A stretch of DNA of 64,000 nucleotides from Lathyrus oleraceus (lineage: Eukaryota; Streptophyta; Magnoliopsida; Fabales; Fabaceae). Positions 45,147-58,716 of this stretch are shown here, piece by piece. The stretch's first letter is position 1, and each line of letters begins with the position of its first letter. The stretch is from NCBI RefSeq assembly GCF_024323335.1, contig NC_066582.1, positions 95,511,444 through 95,575,443 of the forward strand. Direction: 5' to 3'. The notes beneath the pieces are model-generated. The model was given only the letters and a program-made list of their open reading frames with translations, ran no database searches and was not told the DNA's origin. The position numbers and the translations under genes are program-made.

Positions 45147-48100
45147 AGGCATCATGTTCTGTTTCTGGATGAGATACATTGGTGATACTTTCTGGTATCT
45201 TGCAAGGAGTTATGTTAGTACTGATGTTGGAACCTGTAGAAGGTTCTGTGATTTCCCTGAGTGGTCCCTTGAAGTAGGTGGATGGACTATTCATGACAGG
45301 AACTGTGTGCACCTGCCTCTGGAGATTGGCAATTGGCCTTTGTGTGGGACAACTGTGCTAGTTTTGAATCATATTCAAACTTGGTAGGTTCTTGGAGGCT
45401 GATCTGGTGAAGTGTGTGTTCATAGGTTGAGTTGTATTATGATTTCCGCTGCATAATACCTGGCAAAACTCAAACTCTGATGTAGTTTCCCCTCATGTGG
45501 ATGAAAGGCTGCTGTATTCAAGATTTCATCATAACCTACTGAAGATGTCAAAGATACTTGAGTCTCCTCAAGTCCACCCATCATGACGTTCTCACTTCAG
45601 GATGGTAAGAATCACCTGATCACTGATTCTTTTACTCTCTTGGGTAGTGTATATGAAGACCTTGAAGATTTTCAAGGAGGGTTTGCTCCAAGGAGGTGGA
45701 ACTAATGTTCGATGTGATGTTAGAACATGTTGTTCAACAAGTATGCAACTACTGGTTGAAGAGCAGATGTTTTAGGTGTCAAACAAAGGGATATTTTTGT
45801 TTGGAACCTACTCCTGAGCTGGAAGAGGAGACATCTGTGTGTGCTAAGTTGACAAGGGTAGGGTCAACTGTGTGTGTGCTCAAGAAGGTCACTTTTAGAA
45901 GTCTGATCTCTAGAAGTGGAGCTTGTTGAGAAGTGACATTGTGCAATTTCCTGCTGTTTGTCCTATTCCTGTAGATTGATCAATGTTGGGTAGTTGTTCT
46001 CTGGAGTACTATGTTGTGTGGGAAGACAAGTCCTCTGGATGTTAGAAGTCAATAATTGGGTAACCTGATTGCTATTTCATTTAAGAGGATTGGAACCATG
46101 AATCTTGTTATTCAAACACCACGCTCAGAAGTGGCAGTTCTTTCAAGGAGTGAGAATATGAAGATTTAGAGGCTGGTTGAGGTTGTATGCTCTGGCAATG
46201 CATATCTACTATTGACTGGTGTTGTTTTTTCACTAGTACTTATGGTCAGCTGGAGTCTGATTGGTGTGATTGGAGTATGTATAGGTATAACTCATAGAGT
46301 TAGTGCCACTGGTAGGGATGGTGTATGTCATGTTGAGATATTTGTGTATAATGCATGGATATTGTTGTGGAGTTTCCATGCTTGTTAATTTGAGGGGGAG
46401 CTTTGATTAACCTCCTCACGTTTGGTCAGCCTAGGGTCTGGTTGGCTGTTGACCTGTGTCACATGGGTTCTGGCTGTTGTGTGACACTTATGCAAGGAAG
46501 GATTCATCTCTCTCATTCCTAAGGGTGAATCTAATCCGGAAAGATTCTCAAGACTGTTGAGGTGCTCGCAAGCAGATGATGTTGACACAAGAAGAGTATT
46601 TCCAAAGTATTCTTATGGTGGAAGTATCTGAAATAAAGATGTTGGACCGTCTCATCTTCAAGATTCTGTGCAGAATCACAAGAAGGATAGTACATTGGTT
46701 TATGATCCATCTCTTTGGTGGCAACAAGAGCATATGATCTCTGAAAAGGTTTCCTGGCAAGAAACATGTTCAGCCTTGGTGTGTACAAGAAGAAGAAGAC
46801 ATCATAGTCTTGATGATGGTTACTTGGATCAGTTTATTTCTGATCTAGGTAAGGAAGTGCATTGGCTAATGCACACTGTGGAGTTAAGAACAAGTGGCAA
46901 CATTCTTAACATCATGGAAACAACTTTGCTTTAGGAAGTGGAATCCTTGGTATAGCTGAAGGGTTAGTCTCGAACTGGTCCTTCTGAAGACTCATGCATC
47001 AGAGTGTCTGATGTCTTTGGTAAAGAAGCAGGGATTCATCAGGGTGTGAGCTTGGATGACTTAACTGCAAACCTGCAGGATGGAGGTTGTTTACTCAAAC
47101 TTGGTTCCACAATCAAGCCTATGAGAGCATTGAACTCTTGTTTTGTGTAGGGAGGAAGTTCTTTCAAGTGGCAGAAGAAGGAGCTGAATTCAACAGCTAA
47201 ATGTTAAAACACAATGTTGTGACATTTGGTTCAACATCAGAATCTTAGTTGGTGAAGTGGCACATCAACTTAAGATAGAAGGGTCTACAGAGCTGTAGAT
47301 TGGGTACTTCAAAAAGGTCGTTCTCATTGCAGTTCTTTGGAGTTGCTGGATGGAGAAGATGTTACATGTTCATGTCTTAGAGAATCTAAGTTCTGTTTAA
47401 CATGTAGCTTGAAGTTCAAGTCTCACTTGGAAGGTCAACATATCTTTGGGAGAAGTCTGATAAACTTGGAGAGGTCAAAAAGTGGCATTTGACTTTTTCA
47501 TATGAGGATTCATGAAGGAGGTAATCAACCAGTGGCATTTGGTCTATCTCAGAAGTGAGTTCGAAGAATCAAGATAGTCAACATATGGCAGCTGATTATT
47601 CTTGAGGAAAGTCTGAGACAAATTACTTTTGAGCAGAAAAGTAGTAAGTTGAAGACAAAAAGAGGTGTTTTCTATTCATCTCTTGGAGGTTGTGGTAGGA
47701 GTTCTGAGCTATCTATGGAAGATTATCTCTTGTAATGGGATGAGAATGTATATGTCCCAAGTTCTGTCCGGGCTCTTGTGGATCAAGCCAATAACTCAGT
47801 GATATCTGAAGAGTATCAGATGGAGTTATGTTATGAAGGATGTCCTAACTCATGTTAGAACATTTTGTGAAGTGGTTCTCTGCTCTGGTTAGAAGAGAGA
47901 TTGACACAGAGTGTGGATGTGTTCAGCTAAGAGGGTTGAGCAGAGGGTGTGCTCTTGAAGACATGAAGATGCGTTTTATGTTTTCCATTCATCAAGTGTT
48001 CTGGGTTCTCTTTGAATCAGGAAGTATGTGCAGGTCCAACTGTGGGGTGTTGGATATGTTCATGTGTGATCTCCAAGTTCAAGAGGAGAGTTAGTTGTTC

Positions 48101-49246
48101 ATGACAGGGGGAGTTCTGTCTTTACGCTGCAAGTAATCATCAAGCTTGTGGTCTATGAGTTCTCAGATAACAAGGTATGGCACCTTGTTAGTTATTGGGA
48201 TGATGTGGTGTGTGTCAAGGCTGAGTGAGCAGAAGAATGTCTGACCGGATGTCATGACATTACCTTGGACAATGCTGTTATTTCCTTCTGAATCTTAAAG
48301 TCATGAGGAAATATGGATGTAGTGTAATTGTTACAGTTGTGTGGTACAGGGGGAGTAACCATCTACTGGTGTTTGTGATTTTGGCTTTAGTGGTGCCAGA
48401 TGTCAAGTTTCTACTGGAGGTACGAAAGTGGTCTCAGGAAATATTGATAGGAAGAATACTTGAAGAATGCAGGCAAAAGCCACGTTGAATGTTAAGACAT
48501 CGCGTGCAACATGTCTGACTGCATATAGGGAATAGTCTCCATGCACTGGAACTGTTGTTTTGGAAAAGAAACAGTCAAGAGCTATAAAAGGTATTCAAAG
48601 ATAGTCTGAGATTTTGTTGGTGATTCTCTGACTGTTTCTCAGCAAATATTAATGAATCTTGACCAAGCATTTATTCCTACCGTTAATTCCTAAGCACGGG
48701 CTGGACTATTTAAAGGATGTAATAGTACTCTTCTTCTCACAAGAGAAACACTCCATTCCCTCTAAACCATGGGGTATGTTAAGGTTTGGGCAAACTGCGC
48801 CTGGATCTGGTTTTGTGAGGGGTTCATTTACAAATGTTTAGCTAAAAAGGGGGAGAGAAATATAGTCCTGAGAATGTACCAGAAGCAAGTAAAATGTGGT
48901 AGCAAGCAGAAGTTGGCTTCAGGCACAGAAGTCACTAACTGGGCATATCACTTGTGTCTTGTGATCTGAGTTAAGAGGACAGTTGTGTCTTGTGATCTGA
49001 GTTAAGAGGATAGTTGTGTCTTGTGATCTGAGTTACACTATCTATGTACTCAGCATTACATATTCTTCAGGAAGCTCTACCGTTGAGGGGAAGGGTTCTG
49101 ATGCAACTGATTCTTGTACCTCTACTTCCTCATGTACACCAACTCTGGTGTTTGTGGCGGTGGAGACAATGACAAAGATTGAGAGCATACCCATATTGGG
49201 ATGTATTTTCTAGTGTAATGTTTATTTGTTTTAGCTAAAATTTGCC
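45147..49246 (+). other. Element D internal region, non-coding
   Basis: About 4.1 kb with no long frame and no recognisable retrotransposon domain. Repeated GGGGGAG words occur (for example near 46393, 48107, 48349 and 48850). A short frame near 45696-45929 has Cys-X2-Cys but no proper zinc knuckle, and I do not treat it as a gene. This fits a large non-autonomous derivative or a heavily decayed element. Confidence 0.65.
48952..49037 (+). repeat. 31-bp tandem repeat, nearly three copies
   Basis: TTGTGTCTTGTGATCTGAGT begins at 48952, 48983 and 49014, period 31. The third copy is partial. Confidence 0.85.
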
Positions 49247-49258
49247 AAAGGGGGAGAT
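49247..49258 (+). promoter_or_regulatory. Polypurine tract, element D
   Basis: AAAGGGGGAGAT immediately before the second LTR start TGTTAATACC. Confidence 0.88.
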
Positions 49259-50991
49259 TGTTAATACCTTAGGATTGGCATTAATTTTGTAAAACAAATA
49301 ATGTAATCATCTCTGTTGTTTAATATGTTGGGTTGAAGAAGTTCAACATCTGGACCAACATGTCATGTACGATGTCACGACATCATGTCTGTGACATTGT
49401 ATATGTGTAGAAAACTGAATTAATTAATTCAGTATATATTCTGGGATTAGTGAGGATATTTGGTGAATATCCTAACTCCCATGTGGAGGTCTTAAAGACT
49501 CAATCAGAATATATATAGGCTCCAAATATGGAGATATATATGGAGAGATTTTAGGATTGAAGACCTTATTTGTAGCAGAAATTGTCTGCTGGTTTTGTAA
49601 CAGCAAAGAAGAAGTTTGCTGCGATTTCTGAAGGCCCAAATCCAGTTGGGTGATTAGGTTATAAATAACATATTGTAACCTAGTCTTTGTAAGCCTCTTA
49701 GAATGAAAAATTAGGGGTGTGTGTGAGGTAAACCTCCCAACCTGTGGGAAGGTTACCATGTGTTTCTCAGTGTTCAAAGCTGAGAGTATTTGTAACTCAA
49801 AGCCCGTAGGTAAGAGTTGTTTGTTCTTGAATGAAGCCGTGAAGCAAGTTCAAGTTGTTTAACATTACATTGTATTTGTAGTGATAGGAATGGAAACTGG
49901 AGGTTTCTATCTAGGAGTTCCTAGGTATAGATTGCATTGGGTAGGGATTAAGTGAAGAGTTGTAAACGGGGGAGTTTAACTCTGAATTAATACTGCTGAT
50001 AGTGGATCTTCTTCCTGGCTTGGTATGCCCCCAGAGTAGGTGATGTTGCACCGAACTGGGTTAATAATTTCCTGTGTTGGTTTACCTTCTGCATGTTATA
50101 ATCCTGTCTGCCATAACTCAGCTTGTATTTCAGTCTGCTTATCAAGATAATAACAGACCTGATACATAACCTTCTGTTTGAATGTCAATCAGAATGTTTT
50201 GACATTCGTCATTATCAACATATACTGAATAATAGGCAGGTTGGTTTGTCTGCTTCAGTTCAGTATTTATTTCAGTCTGGCTATCAAGAGGATAACAGAC
50301 CTGGGCAAAGGATCATTGTGAAACTGTCAAACTGGATGTCTTGACCGTTAGTCATGCATGCTGATACTGAAGTAGAGACTGGTTAGTCTATTGCAATACA
50401 ACAAATTTAGCACAGTCGGTCTTCAGGGACATAACTGAATCAGCATGAGGTTTATGTCTGGTTGTCAAACTGAATGTTGTAACATTCATTCCTGACAGCA
50501 TGTGCTGAATTGTAGGATGATTAGTTTTTCTGTTTCAGTAATTTTCTCAGGCTAAAATCCAGGAAACTAACAACTGAACTACATGTAATGAAACTAACAA
50601 ATAGCCTATTTGTTAGCACCCTATTAAGTGGAAATTAGATTAACTTGTTCAACCTTTATTTTAGGAAATACAAGTACAAGGCCAGCAAACTGGATTAATG
50701 TAACAGATGATGTCCAAATCACTATTGAGACATCTTGTTGATAACTGTGTAGGAAAATAACAAAAGTTAGAGCTATGGTTGCTCTCTACTGAGTCTTTCT
50801 ACCAGATGCACAGAACTAGGTGTTCCTCCATTCTAGGGTGACATAGAAGCAGATGTCGTGGCATCTATGTACATGTGTATATGAGTACAGGGTTTAAATT
50901 GTATAACTGTCTTGCTGTATTAGTGACAATGTTGGATCAGATGTCATGACTTGGAGTAGAACATCTGAATTCTGACTATGCCATAATTTCA
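49259..50991 (+). mobile_element. Element D, second (middle) LTR
   Basis: 1733 bp, same ends as the first LTR. It is preceded by a polypurine tract (3' LTR role) and followed by a primer-binding site and internal sequence (5' LTR role), so one LTR is shared by two element copies. Confidence 0.87.
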
Positions 50992-52423
50992 AATGGTATC
51001 AGAGCAGGCATCATGTTCTGTTTCTGGATGAGATACATTGGTGATACTTTCTGGTATCTTGCAAGGAGTTATGTTAGTACTGATGTTGGAACCTGTAGAA
51101 GGTTCTGTGATTTCCCTGAGTGGTCCCTTGAAGTAGGTGGATGGACTATTCATGACAGGAACTGTGTGCACCTGCCTCTGGAGATTGGCAATTGGCCTTT
51201 GTGTGGGACAACTGTGCTAGTTTTGAATCATATTCAAACTTGGTAGGTTCTTGGAGGCTGATCTGGTGAAGTGTGTGTTCATAGGTTGAGTTGTATTATG
51301 ATTTCCGCTGCATAATACCTGGCAAAACTCAAACTCTGATGTAGTTTCCCCTCATGTGGATGAAAGGCTGCTGTATTCAAGATTTCATCATAACCTACTG
51401 AAGATGTCAAAGATACTTGAGTCTCCTCAAGTCCACCCATCATGACGTTCTCACTTCAGGATGGTAAGAATCACCTGATCACTGATTCATTTACTCTCTT
51501 GGGTAGTGTATATGAAGACCTTGAAGATTTTCAAGGAGGGTTTGCTCCAAGGAGGTGGAACTAATGTTCGATGTGATGTTAGAACATGTTGTTCAACAAG
51601 TATGCAACTACTGGTTGAAGAGCAGATGTTTTAGGTGTCAAACAAAGGGATATTTTTGTTTGGAACCTACTCCTGAGCTGGAAGAGGAGACATCTGTGTG
51701 TGCTAAGTTGACAAGGGTAGGGTCAACTGTGTGTGTGCTCAAGAAGGTCACTTTTAGAAGTCTGATCTCTAGAAGTGGAGCTTGTTGAGAAGTGACATTG
51801 TGCAATTTCCTGCTGTTTGTCCTATTCCTGTAGATTGATCAATGTTGGATAGTTGTTCTCTGGAGTACTATGTTGTGTGGGAAGACAAGTCCTCTGGATG
51901 TTAGAAGTCAATAATTGGGTAACCTGATTGCTATTTCATTTAAGAGGATTGGAACCATGAATCTTGTTATTCAAACACCACGCTCAGAAGTGGCAGTTCT
52001 TTCAAGGAGTGAGAATATGAAGATTTAGAGGCTGGTTGAGGTTGTATGCTCTGGCAATGCATATCTACTATTGACTGGTGTTGTTTTTTCACTAGTACTT
52101 ATGGTCAGCTGGAGTCTGATTGGTGTGATTGGAGTATGTATAGGTATAACTCATAGAGTTAGTGCCACTGGTAGGGATGGTGTATGTCATGTTGAGATAT
52201 TTGTGTATAATGCATGGATATTGGTGTGGAGTTTCCATGCTTGTTAATTTGAGGGGGAGCTTTGATTAACCTCCTCACGTTTGGTCAGCCTAGGGTCTGG
52301 TTGGCTGTTGACCTGTGTCACATGGGTTCTGGCTGTTGTGTGACACTTATGCAAGGAAGGATTCATCTCTCTCATTCCTAAGGGTGAATCTAATCCGGAA
52401 AGATTCTCAAGACTGTTGAGGTG
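50992..52423 (+). mobile_element. Element D, second internal copy, first part
   Basis: Matches 45133-46559 with only about three substitutions seen (for example at 51488, 51848 and 52224). Interrupted at 52424 by the solo LTR E; the match resumes at 60180. Confidence 0.85.
52419..52423. repeat. Target-site duplication of E, left
   Basis: AGGTG before E, repeated at 60175-60179 after it. The undisturbed site in the first copy of D (near 46559) has a single AGGTG, which proves the insertion. Confidence 0.95.
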
Positions 52424-52493
52424 TGTAGCGGTGTATTCGTCGCTATATGATCTATCGATTAAATCATAAGCTAAGAGATACATGAAATTTTTC

Positions 52494-52502
52494 GAGTCGC
52501 CA
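52494..52502 (-). promoter_or_regulatory. Primer-binding-site-like motif inside E
   Basis: The minus strand reads TGGCGACTC, about 70-78 bases from the LTR 3' end, matching the start of the element B primer-binding site. Confidence 0.5.
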
Positions 52503-53444
52503 CCGCACTTTTATTTATCCAAAGGACTGGCTAAAAAGCGAACAAAAGCCTAAGAAGTTTTACACGTAGAAAACTAATAAAAAGATCAGAGATTCTGGGT
52601 AAGGGGTAAATTACGCAATGGGAAGGTGTTAGGCACCCACTACGTCCTAGGTACTCCTAGGGAGCCCTTTTCACACTTGTTATGCAAAAATTATTATTTG
52701 TTATGACATAAAGATTGTGCAAACATGATTGGGATGATGAGAAAAGAATATACATTTATTAGGTTATTGGGTTATTGGGTTCGAACGGATGAACCCGTTG
52801 CCTACGTACCTTCCATCAAAGGTAAGGATCAGAACGCCGTAGTTCGGCTAAAAGATTTCCAAAAGTGGGTTAGGTTCAATTTTAAACACAAACCCTAGGT
52901 CTTACGTTATCCACGGGAGAAAACTCAACCTTATACAAACAACAACGTCCACCATGTGAGAACAGCTTCAACTTGCCAGGGAGGGGTTAACCCTATAATA
53001 GGCAAGGAAGGCTTACAATTCAATCACTAAAGACAGAAGGTGAGATTAACATCAACCACTAAGATAAATCAAACCTATAGCTCATGTGTGAAAAGATTAA
53101 TGGACAAAGCCAAAACAAGTGAATGAGTGGAATTACTGATTATGATTATGAAAATAGAGTCAAAGTGTGATTAAAATCAATTCAAATAAGTATTATGAAA
53201 TGGAGTTTTAAAAAAAGTCAAGGACTTGAGTCCAGGTTTTTAGTTAGAAAACATGAAGATGTTTGCACAACACTTATGTCAAATTTAAAAGATAAAGTGT
53301 GAAAAGGTTCTAAGACGTAATGAATGATGAATGGATGAAGATGGATAGTAAAACTTCTCAGAAGGGTTCACTTCTTGAGATCATATAGGAGATGATTCAA
53401 GTGTGTCCTTTGGAATAGCAATTACTAATAACAAACAAACAAAG

Positions 53445-54020
53445 CAAGCAAAAGCGGATATCGGATGCCAATCAATGGTCTTATACCAATCTCCTAAAAC
53501 GAAATGGGATATCAGATGCCACTCAATGGTCTTACACTAATCTCCACAGGCAAAGAAATAAAAGCGGATACCGGATACCAATAAATGGATTTACACCAGT
53601 CTCCTAAAATAGAACAGGATATCAGATGCCACTCAATGGACTTACACCAATCTCCTCAAAAGGAAAACAAAGATGAGAAATGGAAGTTAACTGCCAATCT
53701 ATCTGGACTTAGGTTAACCTCACAGTATGCTCACAGGAAATCCAATGCCACATCACAGGGACTTACAATGGATCCTCACATACAAGAACAAAGAGCAACA
53801 AGATAATCACAGGAATGCAAATGCCAACTTGCAGGGACTTATAATTGCAACCTCTCATGCAAACAGATGAACAAACTATGATCACAGGAAAGCAGATGCC
53901 AACTTACAGGGACTTATAACTGCAACCTCACATACAAGTCAAACAGATCGAATTATGATCACAGGATAACAGATGCCAACTTACAGGGACTTATAACTGT
54001 ATCCTCACATACACACAGAT
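53445..54020. repeat. Imperfect tandem repeats inside E
   Basis: Two linked sets. 53450-53680 has about four units of roughly 60-65 bases with GGATRYCRGATGCCA and ACTTACACCAATCTCC. 53735-54010 has about four units with CAGATGCCAACTTACAGGG and AACCTCACATAC, about 60-75 bases apart. They lie in U5 or R of the LTR. I see no equivalent array in the A LTR. Confidence 0.75.
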
Positions 54021-56149
54021 AAACAGAAGATATGAGTGACCAATGAGGTCTTACACTCTATCCTTCCATATCACAGGAGCAAATGCCAAAGCAATGGACT
54101 TACAATTGTCCTCAATGGGCAAACAACAATGATAGCATCACAAAACAAATGAGATGATCATGCATTAATGGCAATTGATGATGATGATAAATGCATAGCA
54201 TATAAGCAAACAAGTGCATATGAAGCAAATCAATCAAGCAATGAATATCAAACAGCACACTCTATAGCCAAACAATGGGGGCTCACACAAGAGGGTTTGA
54301 CTTTAAAAGTCCACTGTAATGGGTGAAGGTCGCTCTTAACCTGGCCATTGAGGGGCTCAGGTGAAGCAGATGAATAGGAGATGAGGGGTGTGCCTCATTG
54401 CTTCTATCTCAAATCAGAGAGAGCATAAAAGAAAGCGTGGGAGTTCAGAAAGTAGGAACTCTCTCCACATTATTGACTCGATTAGATCTTGGGTATTTAT
54501 CTCATTGCTTCAACCATGTAATGGGAGCAAAGAAAGGACACACTGAATAGTGGGGGATAGATTGCTTATCCCTACCTTCCACCAATTGCCTTACTTGAAG
54601 GACTTTTCCTGCTTAGGACAAATATAAACAAACACAGGCATTGCCTCTTAAGGAGGACTTCAGACAGTTTGCCCGGTCAAATAACAGACCGGGTCTCCAG
54701 ACTACATGAAGAAGAAGTAATTATACCTCAAAGCAAATGCTAAATAGCAAAGCAAGCAATCAAGTTCAAAGAACTTAGGCAACTAAAGTACCTGAAAAAG
54801 TCAAACTTGTTAGTAAACAAGATCAACAGTCAAAATCAAAAGCAAATGGATAAACAAAAGTCAACCACAGAGGGACCAATTGTGCAAGGCACAAAGACTC
54901 AAGCATATGAGTCACCTACAAAACAAATGTTAGCACATGATAAACAAACCAACTCAATCAAAATTGAAAGGTCTTTGGGGCATTGGTGCTCAACCTGAAA
55001 CAGATGAACTCAATCATAAGCTTAGAAGACCACTAGGACTAGCCTAGGGTCAAAGATGAAAGAAAAAGGCCAAGGCAGCAAGCAATATTCAATCAAAGTC
55101 AAACTCAATCATGTAGGAAGCAAACACAATTGGATTCAAACTTATATCATGCATCAAGGTCACTTCATATGCAAAAGAATGCAAAGCATGGCAAGAGAAG
55201 CATACAAAAGTCAACAGCAAAGACTTCATCCAAAAGTCAACTCAAACATTTTCAAAAATTATGAAATGAATCACACTCAATCCTAACATCTAACATGGTA
55301 CACATGTCAAATTTCATGGCATTTGGATGAGAGGAAGGCAGTCAAGTAAAATCATGAAGTCAAACCAAATTCAAGTAAGCATGGTGAAAGTCAACAAACA
55401 TAGGTCAACTTCAAAAAATCATATCAACTTGAAAACAGAAGAGAAATGAATGAAATTAACACCATTGCAAAGCTTGAAGTGTTTAGTTATCACATATGAA
55501 ATTTCATGGCCATACAATAAGATTTGAGAATTTCATAAAGGATTTGGCAAGGCATAGCACAAAAAGTCAACAAATGACCACATATGGAAGAAAATTCTCA
55601 ATCAAATGGAAAACAGCATTATTAATTCCAAGAAAATTCATACATGAACTAGACATACAAGGGATCATTCATGCAAAATTTCAAGTGATTTGGATAAGGG
55701 GAAGCATGTGAACAAAAATTGTGAAAATGTATGATCATGGTATGACACCAAATTCAACACATAACTTCAAAAAATCATAACTCCCAATCCACAAATGATA
55801 AATGCACAAACTCTATATGGAAATGAAGATCAATGTGTCTAGTTTTACCACAAAAAATTTCAAAGGCATAGGATGCAATATGACAATTTCACAAAGAGAA
55901 TGGCACAAGGTATTATTTTGGCATACATGTCAAGAAAATAATTATCAATTAAAAACCAGCCAATGGAAAATTAATTAAAATTCACCATAAAATGAAGGAC
56001 ACATTCATGAATATGAGGAAAAAATTTCAAGATTTTTGGATAAAAATTGAATGAGAAATAATTGTGTGAAATTGGAAGAAATTTGAAGCACATATGAACA
56101 AAAGGCATGGCACAAGGTCAAAATGGGAGTCAACGGGTGGCAGATATGT

Positions 56150-58300
56150 AAGTAGTGAAACCACTTATCAAAACGGTGCAGTTTAAGGCAAATGCAGGGA
56201 ATGTTGTGATTGGTCAATTCCAATCCAACAGTAGCATGCAAGGAAGACAAACAACAGCAACCAATCGTGCTTCAAGATTCTAGGCTCACATGCATTTTAG
56301 GGTTTTGGCAAACAGCAAACAGCATTTGGTTTATCAACATGTTCATTATCAACCATGAATTCAAAAGCATGCAGAAACATGGTATTGGCATAGTAACTTT
56401 CATGCAACCCTATGCAAACATAACCAATCATAATCAACACAAAGCATGTGGAATTCCTGGGCAAGTTTTATGGTTCAAACAGCATAGCATTTAACAGACT
56501 TCATGCAACATGATCAACAGCAATAGCCAATGTTTATGCGACATAAAGAAACATGATTTCTGGAAGGAAACAAGCAGGGTTTCAACAACAGCAGCATGTA
56601 TGTTTATCACCATAAATCAAGCTTCGAGCCAAATCAGACAAAAACATGGCATTGGTACTGCATCATGTAACATCCAACAGCACAAACCATACACAACCGC
56701 CACAAACCATACACAACAGCAGCACAACAAATTCTAACAGCATTTATGATTCACACGCAGCAGCAGGGGTATTAACATTCAATGGTTCATTCTAATCAAC
56801 ACCAAACAAGTTCAGACAAAAATTCAAAAAAAAGCAGCAAAGCAATGAAACATTAACCATCGAGGCAACATCAAACCAACACAAACCAAATACATTTCAT
56901 GTGGATATAAAGTTTCAAAAATGCAGCACGGTTAAGCCTCATGTCATCATCATTATAACACCAAAATTCGAGCAAGCAAACAGCAATGGTAATGATCATT
57001 TATCATTTTAGCAAACCTAGCTAACAGCAAAACAACATAATCATGGGAGTTTCTAGTCATGGTTCATGGTTCAAATAACCGCAGCATTGGCATTGCAGTA
57101 GGTCCATACAGTATCATGCAGAAGAGCAACAACTAAGGATATTCGAAATTCTGGGCATATCAAGATAGCAACACAGCAGCAGGGTATTGCAAACAGTCAG
57201 CATCATGCACAAAAGCATTAACAAATAATCAAGGCCACGAAACATTGACTAACAACAAACCAAGCAAAAACATGAGAAAAAAAATTCTGGACAAGGTTAT
57301 GTTCATGTAACAGCAGCATATCATTATCCACATGTTATCATCAATTGAAAATCGAACAAACCAACGACTAACATGGCAATGGCAACAACAGCAACATGGT
57401 TCATCACCAATCACACATTCATCATTATCGTGTAATCATCAAAGACAAGCAGCATGGTAATGATCATTTAGCATTTAGCAAACCTAGCTAACAGCAAAAC
57501 AAACATAATCATGGAAATCCTGGACAGGGTAAGTTCAAGACATCAAGGCAATGGTTTCATCATCATAGCAATAGGACATGGAAATCAATTCATAACCAAT
57601 TGAAACTCAGCATAGCAGCAAAGTATTCATGTGTTCATCAATCATCTCAATCAAAACATACAACAGCACACAACAGCATGGACATTATGAGCAAGTTTGA
57701 AGTTGTCCATCAGCAGGGCATTTTATGTAATCCACAAACATAATTTCAACCAAGCATCAAACCATCATTATGGCAAACGAAATTCAAACAAAATCATGCA
57801 TACCAACATGGTACCACAAACATGATATTCATGCAGCATAGAACAACATCAGCTAACAACAAAAACTAGGAAATGGCTCTAGAATTTCAGCAGCAAACAT
57901 CATGTGTTCATCATTATAAAACAATCTTCAAACAAAGTCATACAATAACATGGCATTGGTGTTCAGGCCACAACATTTAGCAACAATCCAAACACACACA
58001 TCACATGAATTTCTGGACAGAAACATGGATTATGCAACAGCAGTACTCATCATCATCATGTAAAATCAGCATGACCAAATATGCCCAGAAATCAACCATA
58101 TGCATATCAATAGCATTAACATACATCAAACAACAAACGTGCATCAACCAATTTCATTAAATCCTTTCCAGCCAAGCAAATCGAGCAGAGTTTACCATGA
58201 ACACAGAAAAATGAAATTCAACTTTCTTTCAATAGAATCAGCCATTTAACATGATGTAATTTGCAATAGACTCAGGGATGCATACTCTACCAAAAACATA
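56150..58300. repeat. CAGCA-rich degenerate repeat region inside E
   Basis: About 2.1 kb rich in AACAGCAGCAT-like words, with longer duplicated pieces. For example, ATGGTAATGATCATTTA followed by AGCAAACCTAGCTAACAGC occurs near 56985 and again near 57452. TTCTGGACA-like words recur near 56450, 57152, 57283, 57518 and 58010. The matching part of the A LTR is only about 0.6 kb (4100-4740), so this region accounts for much of the extra length. Confidence 0.6.
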
Positions 58301-58705
58301 CCATGGATTGAAGGAATGGGAAGGTCGAAAAACTTACTTGGTCGTGAAGGAAAAGTGAATCAGTGGCTCTTTGCGTGTGATAGCTTGAAACAGGTGAAGA
58401 CTCTAGCTCTAAATGATGGATGATGAACTTGTTTCAGCTCACACTTGCTTGGATATGACCAAATCAACTTCTGCCATGACTGTTCTTTGAGAAAAACCAG
58501 AGCACAAAATGTGGTTTCCAGCAAGGTTTTGAGGTTGCAAAAGGCTTTCAACTGATGTCCAGATGAGGAATGATGGAGAAGGGCTCGAGGGTTTTTTTGT
58601 TGTTTTGCTCTGAAAATCTCAATCTGCCAAAATTGCAAGAAGGAGAGGATATGTATTTTCTGTGTGGTGGCTGCTGTCTAGGGTTGTGGAATGCAGAAGA
58701 ATGCA

Positions 58706-58716
58706 CTTATATTCAT
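58706..58716 (-). promoter_or_regulatory. Possible TATA box of E
   Basis: The minus strand reads ATGAATATAAG about 1.46 kb from the LTR start, close to the position of the strong TATA box in the A LTR (about 1.52 kb). Confidence 0.4.

Noticed and set aside
45696..45929. Possible zinc-finger gene in element D
   Set aside because: Only one Cys-X2-Cys pair and no partner His/Cys in the right spacing; the identical frame in the second copy reflects DNA duplication, not selection.
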